Below are positions 7,534 through 15,056 of a stretch of DNA of 36,490 nucleotides, piece after piece. Below the pieces are notes generated by a model. It had not been told where the DNA came from. It was given only the letters and a program-made list of their open reading frames with translations, and made no database searches. The stretch lies in the NCBI GenBank assembly GCA_938004375.1, contig CALKWH010000116.1:1-36490 (forward strand), given 5' to 3'. Position 1 is the first letter of the stretch; every line of letters begins with the position of its first letter. A program made the position numbers and the translations under genes. The DNA is from an uncultured Pseudomonadota bacterium. GTDB taxonomy: Bacteria > Myxococcota_A > Polyangia > HGW-17.

Positions 7534-8877
7534 ATGAAAAAAGCACTGTACCCCATACTCAATCCTGAAGGGACCGGGTATCTCCGTGATAACAAACCCT
7601 GCTTCTCAAAGATTTGGCTCGTTGCTCAGAGTTTCCATGCGCCGGAGGACCTGGCGGCGGTGCGCGATCAATCTGGAGCCTATCATATTTGCTTGACAGG
7701 ACAAGAGGCGTATTCTCACAGGTATCAGTCCACCTTTGGATTCTATGGCGGAATCGCCACCGTGAAAGATCAAGAGGGGTATTTCCATATCGATAAGGAA
7801 GGTAATCCAATACATTCTCGCCGCTTTTTCTGGAGCGGTAATTATCAGGAAGCATGCTGTGCCGTCCAGGATGACACTGGCTTCTACCACATCGATGAAC
7901 AGGGAAACGCTCTCTACCAAGAACGCTTTTCATATGTCGGCGATTTTCGTCATGGCATCAGCGTGGTGCGGAAAGCCAATATTGCTTGGCATATTCAAAA
8001 AAATGGCAATAAACTACACCCTCACCAATTCCTGCATGCCGATGTGTACCATAAAGGATTCGCCGTCGCACAAGATCGGCATGGATATTTTCATATCGAT
8101 GCAAAAGGCAGTGAACTCTATACCCACCGATTTGCAACGCTGGAACCTTTCTATAATGGTGCGGCCCTTGCTAGTACTTTTTCCGGACACTGGGCTCGCA
8201 TCAACCAGAGCGGACATTATTGCCTTCTGGCCCCAACCCCAGCATTCCTGACTGGGGATGAACTGAAAGAGCGGCTGAAGAACGGGGAAAGGGTTGTGAT
8301 GATTTTACGACATTCTGAGCGGGAAAAAATTCCGAAGAACTCTTGGGGAACTGAGTCCCCTCTGACTGAAGCCGGTAAGGAGTACGCAAGACAACTTGGA
8401 GAAAAATTAAAAACAAATATATCTTGGCAGTTTATATCCAGTCCGGTCGGGCGATGTATCGACACCTGCTCAGCCTTCGCACAAGGTCTCGGGCAAATAC
8501 TCTGCCGGGAATCCATTCCCACCTCACCCCTGCTAGGCGAACCCGGTGCCTTCCATGACCCTGTGTCGCCTCCCAGTCTGACTCCGGAAAATTTTATGGA
8601 AAGCGCGACTAGGTATGTTCTGGAAGGCTTTTCACCTGGATTTCGACCCCTCACCGATGGCTGCCAAGACATTCTGGATTTTGCAGGACGTGCGGCAAAA
8701 ATTGCTCCAACTCTGTTTTGCACCCATGACTTTTTTATCGCTGGCTTATTTGCATTCCTCTCACTCCACCGGCCAACTCGAGAGGAGTGGGTGGAGTTTC
8801 TCGAGGGCATCTGCCTCTTCTATCATGAAAACACCCTCACCGAATGGCGGCGTTTCCAAGGTTTGAAGGAGGTATGA
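7534..8877 (+). CDS. WG-repeat protein fused to histidine phosphatase domain
   Basis: A 447-residue two-part protein. Residues about 30-240 contain repeated units of the form G-x-Y/W-H-I-D-x-x-G-N, spaced about 25-30 residues apart, typical of WG beta repeats that form propeller-like binding surfaces. Residues about 255-447 are a histidine phosphatase (phosphoglycerate mutase-like) domain: the catalytic motif appears as RHS (Arg259-His260) in place of RHG, followed by SPLTEAG, SSPVGRC and a second catalytic His in THD (about residue 398). The core residues are present, so a phosphatase or phosphotransferase is likely. There is no signal peptide. AAAGG nine bases upstream supports the start. 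The stop overlaps the ribosome-binding region of the next gene, consistent with translational coupling. The substrate is unknown; the neighbours suggest a phosphorylated sugar or nucleotide-linked intermediate. Confidence 0.82.
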   Translation: MKKALYPILNPEGTGYLRDNKPCFSKIWLVAQSFHAPEDLAAVRDQSGAYHICLTGQEAYSHRYQSTFGFYGGIATVKDQEGYFHIDKEGNPIHSRRFFWSGNYQEACCAVQDDTGFYHIDEQGNALYQERFSYVGDFRHGISVVRKANIAWHIQKNGNKLHPHQFLHADVYHKGFAVAQDRHGYFHIDAKGSELYTHRFATLEPFYNGAALASTFSGHWARINQSGHYCLLAPTPAFLTGDELKERLKNGERVVMILRHSEREKIPKNSWGTESPLTEAGKEYARQLGEKLKTNISWQFISSPVGRCIDTCSAFAQGLGQILCRESIPTSPLLGEPGAFHDPVSPPSLTPENFMESATRYVLEGFSPGFRPLTDGCQDILDFAGRAAKIAPTLFCTHDFFIAGLFAFLSLHRPTREEWVEFLEGICLFYHENTLTEWRRFQGLKEV

Positions 8878-8879
8878 TC

Positions 8880-10547
8880 ATGCTGACCATAGGTATTCAT
8901 GGAATTCCGGACAGTTCCAGTCAAGGGCATGCGCACGATCATGCGCTCGCCTTCATGAGGGATGGCATGGTCCTGGCCTGCATGGAGTTGGAGAGGTTTT
9001 CCCGCACCAAGCAGGATGGCACACTCCCCGATCATTTCGACGCTCTGCTGAAACCATGGCTGCTGCCCGACGAGGATCTGCAGTTTGTGTTGGTGAGTGG
9101 CTTTTATGGCCGGACCTTTCATTCCAACACGAACAGTCTGGAGTTGCAGATTCCTGATGATCTGACGCCGGAGAAGCTTCTTGTGCCTATTCCGGTCAAG
9201 CTCAATGGAATTCTTGATAATCACTCTGCTTCGGCCTGGGCCATCAGCCACGAAGCCGCCCATATTTGCACCTGCCTGCCATTCTTTGGCCCGTTTCAGG
9301 AAGATTCTTTGCTCGTCCATATTGATGGAGGGGCCTCCGTCTCATCGAGCTCCTGCTGGTTGTTTAGGAATGGCTCCTTGCAGTGCCTGGGTTATGACTG
9401 GAATCGTCTCAAACGGGTCGTCAATTATTTCAACGACAATGAAATCTCCCGGAAGATCCTGGGGTTGCCAGTTTCAGACCATCTGGCCATGCCAGGAAAA
9501 CTGATGGGGTTTTCAAGCCATGGCCATGCCATTGGTTCCTTGACCCAGGAAATCAGATCCTTTTCCGACCTGCCGGCCGAGAAACAATTCTTGGATCATT
9601 ACCCCAACCTGAAAGCTTTCATGCAAAACCTAAAGGCTGGATCTGACCCAACGAAAATTCCCGGTAGTGCAAATATTGCATCGTCCATGCAGCTGGATTT
9701 CGAAAAAACCGTCCTGGATTTTCTGGCCGAATGGAAGGAACGGACCGGTGCAAAGCGCCTGTACTATTCCGGGGGCGCTGCCTTGAATATCCATGCCAAC
9801 GCGCGTATCGAAAGAGAGCTTGGATTTGAGCAGGTGTTTGTTCCGCCCAATCCTGGCGATTGCGGCTTGGCGCTAGGCGCCGCCGCACTTTTAGAGAGCC
9901 AAGGAAAGTTGTGTCTCCAACAATCAACGCCGTTTCTGGTATCCAGTTCTCAACGGGAAAAATCGCATGCGATGCCGATGGTGCGCTTCCATGTCGAGCA
10001 GGTTGCCAAACTCATCGCGAATGGAAAAGTGGTAGGAACATGCCTGGGTGCCGGTGAAACCGGACCTCGGGCACTGGGTCACCGCAGCATTCTTGCTCGA
10101 CCCGATGACCCCGGGCTTCGTATGAGAATTAGCGAAGTCATGAAACAGCGGGAGTGGTATCGCCCGGTGGCCCCCATGATGCTTCTGGAAATCGCCCGGC
10201 AGGTACTGGAAAATTACCCCATCAATTCAAACTTGTCCCAGTTCATGTTGGGGGCCTGGCAATTGAAGAGCGAATATCACCCAAATTTTTCCGGTGTGGT
10301 TCATGCTGACGGAACAGTACGGGCGCAAACCGTGTCATCGCATTGGGTGGAGTTGGAACCCATTCGTGCCCTGCTTCACGCGCTGCGCCAGGAATATGGC
10401 CTCATGGGAATAATCAATACTTCCTTTAACAAACGAGGAGAACCTATCGTGCAAACCAAGGAAAACGCAATTACTACCGCCCGAGCCCTCGGACTGGACG
10501 CAGTATGGTTGGAAATGGATGGTGAATCATGTGTGCTGGAACTCTGA
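8880..10547 (+). CDS. NodU/CmcH-type O-carbamoyltransferase
   Basis: A 555-residue enzyme of the carbamoyltransferase family (NodU, CmcH, TobZ). These enzymes make a carbamoyl-adenylate from carbamoyl phosphate and ATP in the C-terminal YrdC-like domain and transfer the carbamoyl group to a hydroxyl in the N-terminal Kae1-like domain. Visible family motifs, in order, are HDHALAF, ELERFSRTK, HIDGGAS, YSGGAALN, PPNPGDCGLALGAA, TGPRALGHRSIL, REWYRPVAP and INTSFNKRGEPIV. Length and motif order are normal and no key block is missing. ATG 8880 is chosen because GGAGG lies seven bases upstream; an ATG at 8874 overlapping the previous stop is too close to it. The acceptor is probably a sugar made or attached by the next genes. 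Confidence 0.92.
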   Translation: MLTIGIHGIPDSSSQGHAHDHALAFMRDGMVLACMELERFSRTKQDGTLPDHFDALLKPWLLPDEDLQFVLVSGFYGRTFHSNTNSLELQIPDDLTPEKLLVPIPVKLNGILDNHSASAWAISHEAAHICTCLPFFGPFQEDSLLVHIDGGASVSSSSCWLFRNGSLQCLGYDWNRLKRVVNYFNDNEISRKILGLPVSDHLAMPGKLMGFSSHGHAIGSLTQEIRSFSDLPAEKQFLDHYPNLKAFMQNLKAGSDPTKIPGSANIASSMQLDFEKTVLDFLAEWKERTGAKRLYYSGGAALNIHANARIERELGFEQVFVPPNPGDCGLALGAAALLESQGKLCLQQSTPFLVSSSQREKSHAMPMVRFHVEQVAKLIANGKVVGTCLGAGETGPRALGHRSILARPDDPGLRMRISEVMKQREWYRPVAPMMLLEIARQVLENYPINSNLSQFMLGAWQLKSEYHPNFSGVVHADGTVRAQTVSSHWVELEPIRALLHALRQEYGLMGIINTSFNKRGEPIVQTKENAITTARALGLDAVWLEMDGESCVLEL

Positions 10548-10558
10548 ATCACCTCAAA

Positions 10559-11479
10559 ATGCCGATTTTGATCACCGGCCATGAGGGGCTCGTAGGCCGT
10601 CATCTTTGGAAAGCCCTGCAGGCAGGTGGAAGAAATTTGGTGGGTCTGGATCTCGTTGCCACCGAGGAGCTTTTCCGGGGTGACATCCAGGATTCGCGTC
10701 GCCTCAGCGAAGCCCTTTCTGGTGTATCCGGGGTGGTGCATCTCGCTGCCGTTTCCAGGGTCATCTGGGCAGAACAGGAACCTGAAAAATGCTGGGCTAC
10801 CAATGTCCTGGCCAGCAGAAACCTGCTCGAGCTCGCGATCGATAGCCCGAATCGGCCCTGGGTATTGGCGGTCAGCAGCCGTGAGGTCTATGGCGAGGCC
10901 CAGGTTTTTCCGGTAGCCGAAACCACCCAACTCAGGCCTGTAAATATTTACGGTGAAGCCAAACTCCAGATGGAAATTGCGGCACATCAAGCCAGGAATA
11001 GGGGGCTGAACACGGCCATAGTTCGTCTGGCCAACGTCTACGGATGTCCACTGGACCATCATGACCGGGTCTTGCCGGCCTTCTGTCGTGCTGCTGCAAA
11101 TGGTGGCACCTTACGTGTGGACGGAATGAATCATTTGTTCGATTTCACCCATATTTCCGATGTGGTCTCGGGCCTTCTCCGGCTGGTTGCGCTTCTGGAC
11201 CACGGCGTCACCAACCTACCCTCCGTCCATCTGCTGCCAGGTGTCGCAACCACGCTCGGTGCGGCTGCACGCATGGCCGTTGCCGCGGCGGGGACCGGAG
11301 CTCGCATCGTGCAAGGTGATTCCAGAAAGTACGATGTCAGCCGTTTCGTGGGTTGTCCTCGACGGGCACAAGAACTGCTAAACTGGAAAGCATCCATTTT
11401 GCCGGAAGCCGGCATCCACATGTTCGTGAAAATGTTGCAAAATGCACTCATACAGGAGGGTGTCAATGAAAATCATTAA
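10559..11479 (+). CDS. NAD-dependent epimerase/dehydratase (extended SDR)
   Basis: A 306-residue extended short-chain dehydrogenase/reductase. The Rossmann start ILITGHEGLVGRHL has the GxxGxxG pattern; the catalytic set is S-S-R-E-V-Y-G with YGEAK (YxxxK), and FDFTHISDV is the usual substrate-side block. Members interconvert or dehydrate NDP-sugars, so it probably shapes the sugar that is carbamoylated or transferred. ATG 10559 puts the nucleotide-binding strand at the very N-terminus as usual; an ATG at 10529 overlapping the carbamoyltransferase gene would add ten residues, and neither has a strong ribosome site. The 3' end overlaps the glycosyltransferase gene by 14 bp. Exact sugar specificity cannot be read from the sequence. 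Confidence 0.87.
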   Translation: MPILITGHEGLVGRHLWKALQAGGRNLVGLDLVATEELFRGDIQDSRRLSEALSGVSGVVHLAAVSRVIWAEQEPEKCWATNVLASRNLLELAIDSPNRPWVLAVSSREVYGEAQVFPVAETTQLRPVNIYGEAKLQMEIAAHQARNRGLNTAIVRLANVYGCPLDHHDRVLPAFCRAAANGGTLRVDGMNHLFDFTHISDVVSGLLRLVALLDHGVTNLPSVHLLPGVATTLGAAARMAVAAAGTGARIVQGDSRKYDVSRFVGCPRRAQELLNWKASILPEAGIHMFVKMLQNALIQEGVNENH

Positions 11480-12767
11480 AGTTATCCATGGTTATCCGAT
11501 GCGCTACAATGCGGGCTCGGAAGTGTATTCCCAGACGCTCTGTCATGGGCTTGCCGCCAGGGGTCATGAAATTCACGTTTTTACCAGGGAAGAAGACCCT
11601 TTCAAACCCGACGGGGCTCTATCTCTGGAACAGGACCCGGACGAATCGAGAATTCAACTCCATGTCGTCAACAACCCCAGGCATCGGGATCGATACAGGC
11701 TCAGCGTGATTGACGAACGCTTTTCACAATTACTCGATTCTGTCAAACCCGACATCATTCACATCGGGCACCTCAACCATTTATCTACGAATTTGGTTTT
11801 CGAGGCGGCCAGGAGGAGCATCCCCATCCTCTTCACCCTGCATGATTATTGGCTGATGTGCCCCAGGGGACAGTTCATGCAGATGCATTCACCTGAGCCG
11901 GACCTTTGGGCGGCCTGTGAAGGCCAGGAAAACCACAAGTGCGCCGTGTCATGCTACGCACGCTATTTTTCCGGCGCACCGTCCGAGGAAGCACTGGACC
12001 TCGAGTATTGGACACGCTGGGTGGAACGAAGAATGAACCACATTCGAGAAGTGGCTGCCTTGGTTGATTTGTTCATCGCGCCGGCCAAATACCTCAAGTC
12101 CCGGTTTGAAAATGATTTCGGTCTGAATCCGGAAAAGATGGTCTATCTGGACTATGGCTTCGACCGAAAACGCATGGCAAACAGGCATAGGGTTCGCGAG
12201 GAACCGTTCACGTTCGGGTACATCGGAACCCATATCCCAGCGAAGGGTATCCACCTACTGATTGAAGCCTTTGGGCTATTGAGAGGAGGTTGTCAACTTC
12301 GCATCTGGGGCCGGCCAAGGGGTGAAGAAACAGAAGCCTTGAAGAAAAGGACCCTCAGCCTGTCACAGGATCAACAGCAGCGGATACGCTGGATGGGGGA
12401 ATACAGAAACCAGCGCCTCACCGAAGAGGTATTCAATCTGGTTGATGCAATCGTTGTTCCTTCCATCTGGGTGGAGAACAGTCCGCTGGTGATCCATGAA
12501 GCCCAACAGGCCAGGGTTCCCGTCATCACAGCCGATGCGGGTGGAATGTCGGAATACGTCCATCATGAAATCAATGGTCTTCTCTTCGCTCATCGGTCGA
12601 TTCCATCCCTGGCCACACAGATGCAACGTCTTCTGGATGATGCAGACTTGGCCACTGAACTGGGGACCCGAGGCTACCTCTATTCGTCCGATGGGCAGAT
12701 TCCCGACTTGGAAGGCCACATTGTGGAAATGGAAAACCTGTACCGGAGAGTCTTGAGGCGATCATGA
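11466..12767 (+). CDS. GT4-family glycosyltransferase
   Basis: A 433-residue GT-B fold glycosyltransferase. The N-terminal domain begins KIIKVIHGYPMRYNAGSEVY, with the Gly-rich acceptor loop, and includes HDYWLMCPRGQ. The C-terminal donor domain has FGYIGTHIPAKGIHLLIEAF and the E-x7-E type signature around PLVIHEAQQARVPVITADAGG-MSE, typical of family 4 retaining enzymes using NDP-sugars. No membrane segment is evident. The start at 11466 has AGGAGGG upstream and lies inside the 3' end of the epimerase gene; the stop shares an ATGA with the radical SAM gene, so production of the three proteins looks coupled. Donor and acceptor are unknown. Confidence 0.9.
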   Translation: MKIIKVIHGYPMRYNAGSEVYSQTLCHGLAARGHEIHVFTREEDPFKPDGALSLEQDPDESRIQLHVVNNPRHRDRYRLSVIDERFSQLLDSVKPDIIHIGHLNHLSTNLVFEAARRSIPILFTLHDYWLMCPRGQFMQMHSPEPDLWAACEGQENHKCAVSCYARYFSGAPSEEALDLEYWTRWVERRMNHIREVAALVDLFIAPAKYLKSRFENDFGLNPEKMVYLDYGFDRKRMANRHRVREEPFTFGYIGTHIPAKGIHLLIEAFGLLRGGCQLRIWGRPRGEETEALKKRTLSLSQDQQQRIRWMGEYRNQRLTEEVFNLVDAIVVPSIWVENSPLVIHEAQQARVPVITADAGGMSEYVHHEINGLLFAHRSIPSLATQMQRLLDDADLATELGTRGYLYSSDGQIPDLEGHIVEMENLYRRVLRRS

Positions 12768-13786
12768 TGCCTGAACCTTGCTGGCGAATCACGCTGGATA
12801 CCAATCCAGACCATTGCAATATGCACTGTATGATGTGCGAGGATCATTCCGATCTTGCAAAGCGCAGGAAGCGAAACTTGCCCGGAAGACCCCTGATGCC
12901 GAGGGAATTATTGGAATCCGTTTTGGAACAGGCCGTGCGTTTCGGCGTGAAGGAGATCATCCCCTCGACCATGGGTGAACCGTTGATATACCCCCATTTC
13001 AATCGGATCGTCGAGTTCTGCACGGAAAGTTCGCTTTCTCTCAATCTCACCACCAACGGGACATTTCCACCAGGTCCCGGGAAACGCTCCGTCGAAGATT
13101 GGGCAAACCTGATTGTCCCTGTGGCGAGCGATATCAAAATCTCCTGGAACGGAGCCACCGAAAAGACGCAGCAAAGGATCATGCCCGGAACCACCCTGGC
13201 CGGACATGTCGACAACGCAAATCGATTTTTGGCGGTGCGGGATGAACGCTTTCGAGCCAGTGGCAGACGTTGCCGCATGACCATGCAAATCACATTCATG
13301 GAATTGAATCTGGCAGAACTACCAGCGATGTTGCGACTGGCCCATGAAATGGGCTTCGACAGGATCAAGGGGCACCATCTTTGGACACACTTTCCTGAGT
13401 TGGAATGTCTGTCACTGCGCCGAAGCCCTGATTCCATCAGCCGTTGGAACGACATGGCGCGACATTGCCGGACACTCGCATCGCACATGATCTCCCGTTC
13501 GGGTCAGGAGATGGAACTGGCAAACTTCTTTGATCTGGATCCTGCTCTCCGGGACGATATATCACCCCATGGGAAATGCCCGTTTTTAGGAAAAGAAGCC
13601 TGGGTGAATTCGGAAGGAGAATTCAATGTTTGTTGTGCCCCCGACCTCCTGCGTCGGTCCTTGGGCACGTTTGGAAACCTTCGGGAAAAGACTCTGGACG
13701 AGATCTGGAACAGCCCCGCCTATAGGACCCTTTGTGAAACCTACATGAAAAATGCCCTCTGTCAGACCTGCAACATGCGCAGATGA
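12764..13786 (+). CDS. Radical SAM protein with SPASM domain
   Basis: A 340-residue radical SAM enzyme. The [4Fe-4S] motif is C18-x3-C22-x2-C25 (CNMHCMMC) close to the N-terminus, followed by a TMGEPL segment equivalent to the GGEP SAM-binding motif and by LTTNGT. The C-terminal SPASM-type region has CPFLGKEAWVNSEGEFNVCC and ends CQTCNMRR (Cys333, Cys336), binding one or more auxiliary clusters. Such enzymes modify peptides (RiPP maturases, anaerobic sulfatase maturases) or small molecules including sugars and aminocyclitols. No RiPP recognition element or precursor peptide was found next to it, so a sugar or other metabolite substrate is an equal possibility. It overlaps the glycosyltransferase gene by 4 bp and closes the operon. 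Confidence 0.88.
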   Translation: MMPEPCWRITLDTNPDHCNMHCMMCEDHSDLAKRRKRNLPGRPLMPRELLESVLEQAVRFGVKEIIPSTMGEPLIYPHFNRIVEFCTESSLSLNLTTNGTFPPGPGKRSVEDWANLIVPVASDIKISWNGATEKTQQRIMPGTTLAGHVDNANRFLAVRDERFRASGRRCRMTMQITFMELNLAELPAMLRLAHEMGFDRIKGHHLWTHFPELECLSLRRSPDSISRWNDMARHCRTLASHMISRSGQEMELANFFDLDPALRDDISPHGKCPFLGKEAWVNSEGEFNVCCAPDLLRRSLGTFGNLREKTLDEIWNSPAYRTLCETYMKNALCQTCNMRR

Positions 13787-13802
13787 TCGCTACACCTGTC
13801 AG

Positions 13803-13884
13803 GCGGAGATCTCGCGCGATTTCACAATACTGGAATTTTGCAATAATGCTGAAATGGCAGGTGTTTTTCTTGTGAAATCTCCGC
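13803..13884 (+). terminator. Possible operon-end stem-loop
   Basis: GCGGAGAT with TTCACAA (13803-13827) is mirrored by TTGTGAAATCTCCGC at 13870-13884, giving a long imperfect stem just after the radical SAM stop. The left arm is interrupted by ten bases. A second inverted repeat, GTGAAAT-N7-ATTTCAC (13872-13892), overlaps the right arm and would compete with it. This could be a terminator or a regulatory RNA structure; there is no clean U-tract. Confidence 0.35.
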
Positions 13885-13894
13885 AATTTCACCG

Positions 13895-13964
13895 TTGACA
13901 CGCCCGCGCCAATTGATATTTCTGTGACGGCTTTTACCTGTATGGAAATCACGGTGATTTCCAT
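13895..13964 (+). promoter_or_regulatory. Sigma70-like promoter with 23-bp palindromic operator
   Basis: TTGACA (13895-13900) is followed after 16 nt by TATTTC (13917-13922). Directly downstream is ATGGAAATCAC, one base, then GTGATTTCCAT (13942-13964), a perfect 11-bp inverted repeat covering the expected first transcribed bases. This fits a repressor site for the gene starting at 14004. Confidence 0.5.
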
Positions 13965-14003
13965 CATATCCCCGACAAGCTCGGAGAAAGTCCACCAAGT
14001 CGC

Positions 14004-14630
14004 ATGTCCAGCTTCGTTCGCAATTGGTCCCTTGAAACCATGGAAGAGCACCTCGACCACCTGCACGAATCCGTGCAGACCGAGACCGAGACGGCCCACC
14101 TGGCCGCCCCCATCCTCGACACCAAGGCCATGCTCACGGCCTTCAACCAGGAGGCCCGCGCCCTGCGCAAGCAGCAGAACTCGCTCGCCTGCAAGCTCGC
14201 GGCCGCGGACCGCCGGCTCGACGTCCGCACCTCGGCGCTCAACTCCCAGGCCCGCCAGATCGAGCGCATCAACCCCACGCAACTGATCCTGCGCGCCCTG
14301 TTCCCCGAGGGCGTGAACACGGTGACCAAGTACAGCGGACGCGGCATCGGGACCCAGATCCGCGTCACCCATGGCATCATCGAGGTGATCAAGCAGATGC
14401 CCGAGGCCGCCCCGCTGATGGCCGCCGCCACTGAAGTCGAGACCGCGATGAATGACGCCGAGGCGCTCCTGACCCAACTCACGGCCATCGACGACCAGCT
14501 CGAGAACCGCGCCGCCCGCGCCGAGGAACTGGCCACCCGCGCCTACCAGACCTACTACGCCACCAAGAACGAGCTGTTGAAGATCTACCACAACAACAAG
14601 CGCCTGGTGAACACGTTCTTCCTCGAGTAG
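14004..14630 (+). CDS. Hypothetical helical (coiled-coil) protein
   Basis: Not recognised. A 208-residue soluble protein, GC-rich with strongly biased third positions, so it matches the host chromosome better than the AT-rich operon before it. It is almost entirely predicted helix, with heptad-like Leu/Ala spacing at about residues 45-90 and 140-195 and Gln/Arg/Glu-rich faces, suggesting coiled coils. It has no Cys-rich motif, signal peptide or membrane segment. Another in-frame ATG at 14040 (ACCATGG context) would shorten it by 12 residues. A perfect 23-bp palindrome sits 40 bp upstream, so it is probably regulated by a dimeric DNA-binding protein. A structural or DNA-associated role would be a guess. 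Confidence 0.65.
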   Translation: MSSFVRNWSLETMEEHLDHLHESVQTETETAHLAAPILDTKAMLTAFNQEARALRKQQNSLACKLAAADRRLDVRTSALNSQARQIERINPTQLILRALFPEGVNTVTKYSGRGIGTQIRVTHGIIEVIKQMPEAAPLMAAATEVETAMNDAEALLTQLTAIDDQLENRAARAEELATRAYQTYYATKNELLKIYHNNKRLVNTFFLE

Positions 14631-14639
14631 GCCCCTGCG

Positions 14640-14999
14640 CCCCGCCATCCCCGCTTTCTTTGCGCGACTGCCCCGAAAATCCCGCCGACCGCCCAGGTAG
14701 AAATCCGCACCACCGGAAAACTACGATCCGTCACCCGGTGCGAATCCGTGCTTGACTGAAAATCCCGATCAGCAGTCCGGTACGGTTTTCAACCGCCCTG
14801 AAAACCGAAGTTTTCAAGTTCCTCGCATTTGCGACAACCACGCCAATCGAAGTTTTCGATCTGGTTGCAAACGGAACCTGTCCGAAAACCTGCGTCAGCA
14901 GGGTGGTGGCATTCCGCACCCGCCCAAAAATTCCGATTTTCGAGTTGGTGGCGATTGCGACCTGACAGGATCAGTCTCGTTTGACCTGTAAAGTATCCA
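14640..14999. repeat. Gene-free region with nested GTTTTC/GAAAAC inverted repeats
   Basis: No convincing gene. The stretch is dense in short inverted repeats sharing a GTTTTC/GAAAAC core: CGGTTTTCA (14783-14791) pairs with TGAAAACCG (14799-14807); the latter's TGAAAAC also pairs with GTTTTCA (14810-14816); ATCGAA pairs with TTCGAT (14846-14860). Related words (CCGAAAAC, CCGATTTTCG, GAAAATCC) recur through the rest. The alternative pairings look like a structured RNA or a decayed repeat family. Confidence 0.45.
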
Positions 15000-15001
15000 T
15001 A

Positions 15002-15030
15002 TTGACAACTATTGTCATTTGCGCTACTTC
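15002..15030 (+). promoter_or_regulatory. Promoter with overlapping palindromic operator
   Basis: TTGACA (15002-15007), 17 nt, then TACTTC (15025-15030) forms a plausible sigma70-type promoter. TGACAA-CTA-TTGTCA (15003-15017) is a perfect 6-bp inverted repeat lying over the -35 box, well placed for autorepression by the XRE-domain protein encoded 40 bp downstream. Confidence 0.6.
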
Positions 15031-15056
15031 GTTTGAAGAAGCCAAGGAGGTTCGTC

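Noticed and set aside
12764..13786. RiPP biosynthesis by the radical SAM protein
   Set aside because: No precursor peptide, recognition domain or peptidase/transporter is adjacent; the DUF4258 protein does not look like a precursor. Left open only as a possible substrate class.
14640..14999. Diversity-generating or retron-type element
   Set aside because: The repeated A/T-rich words suggested it, but no reverse transcriptase gene or template/variable repeat pair is visible.
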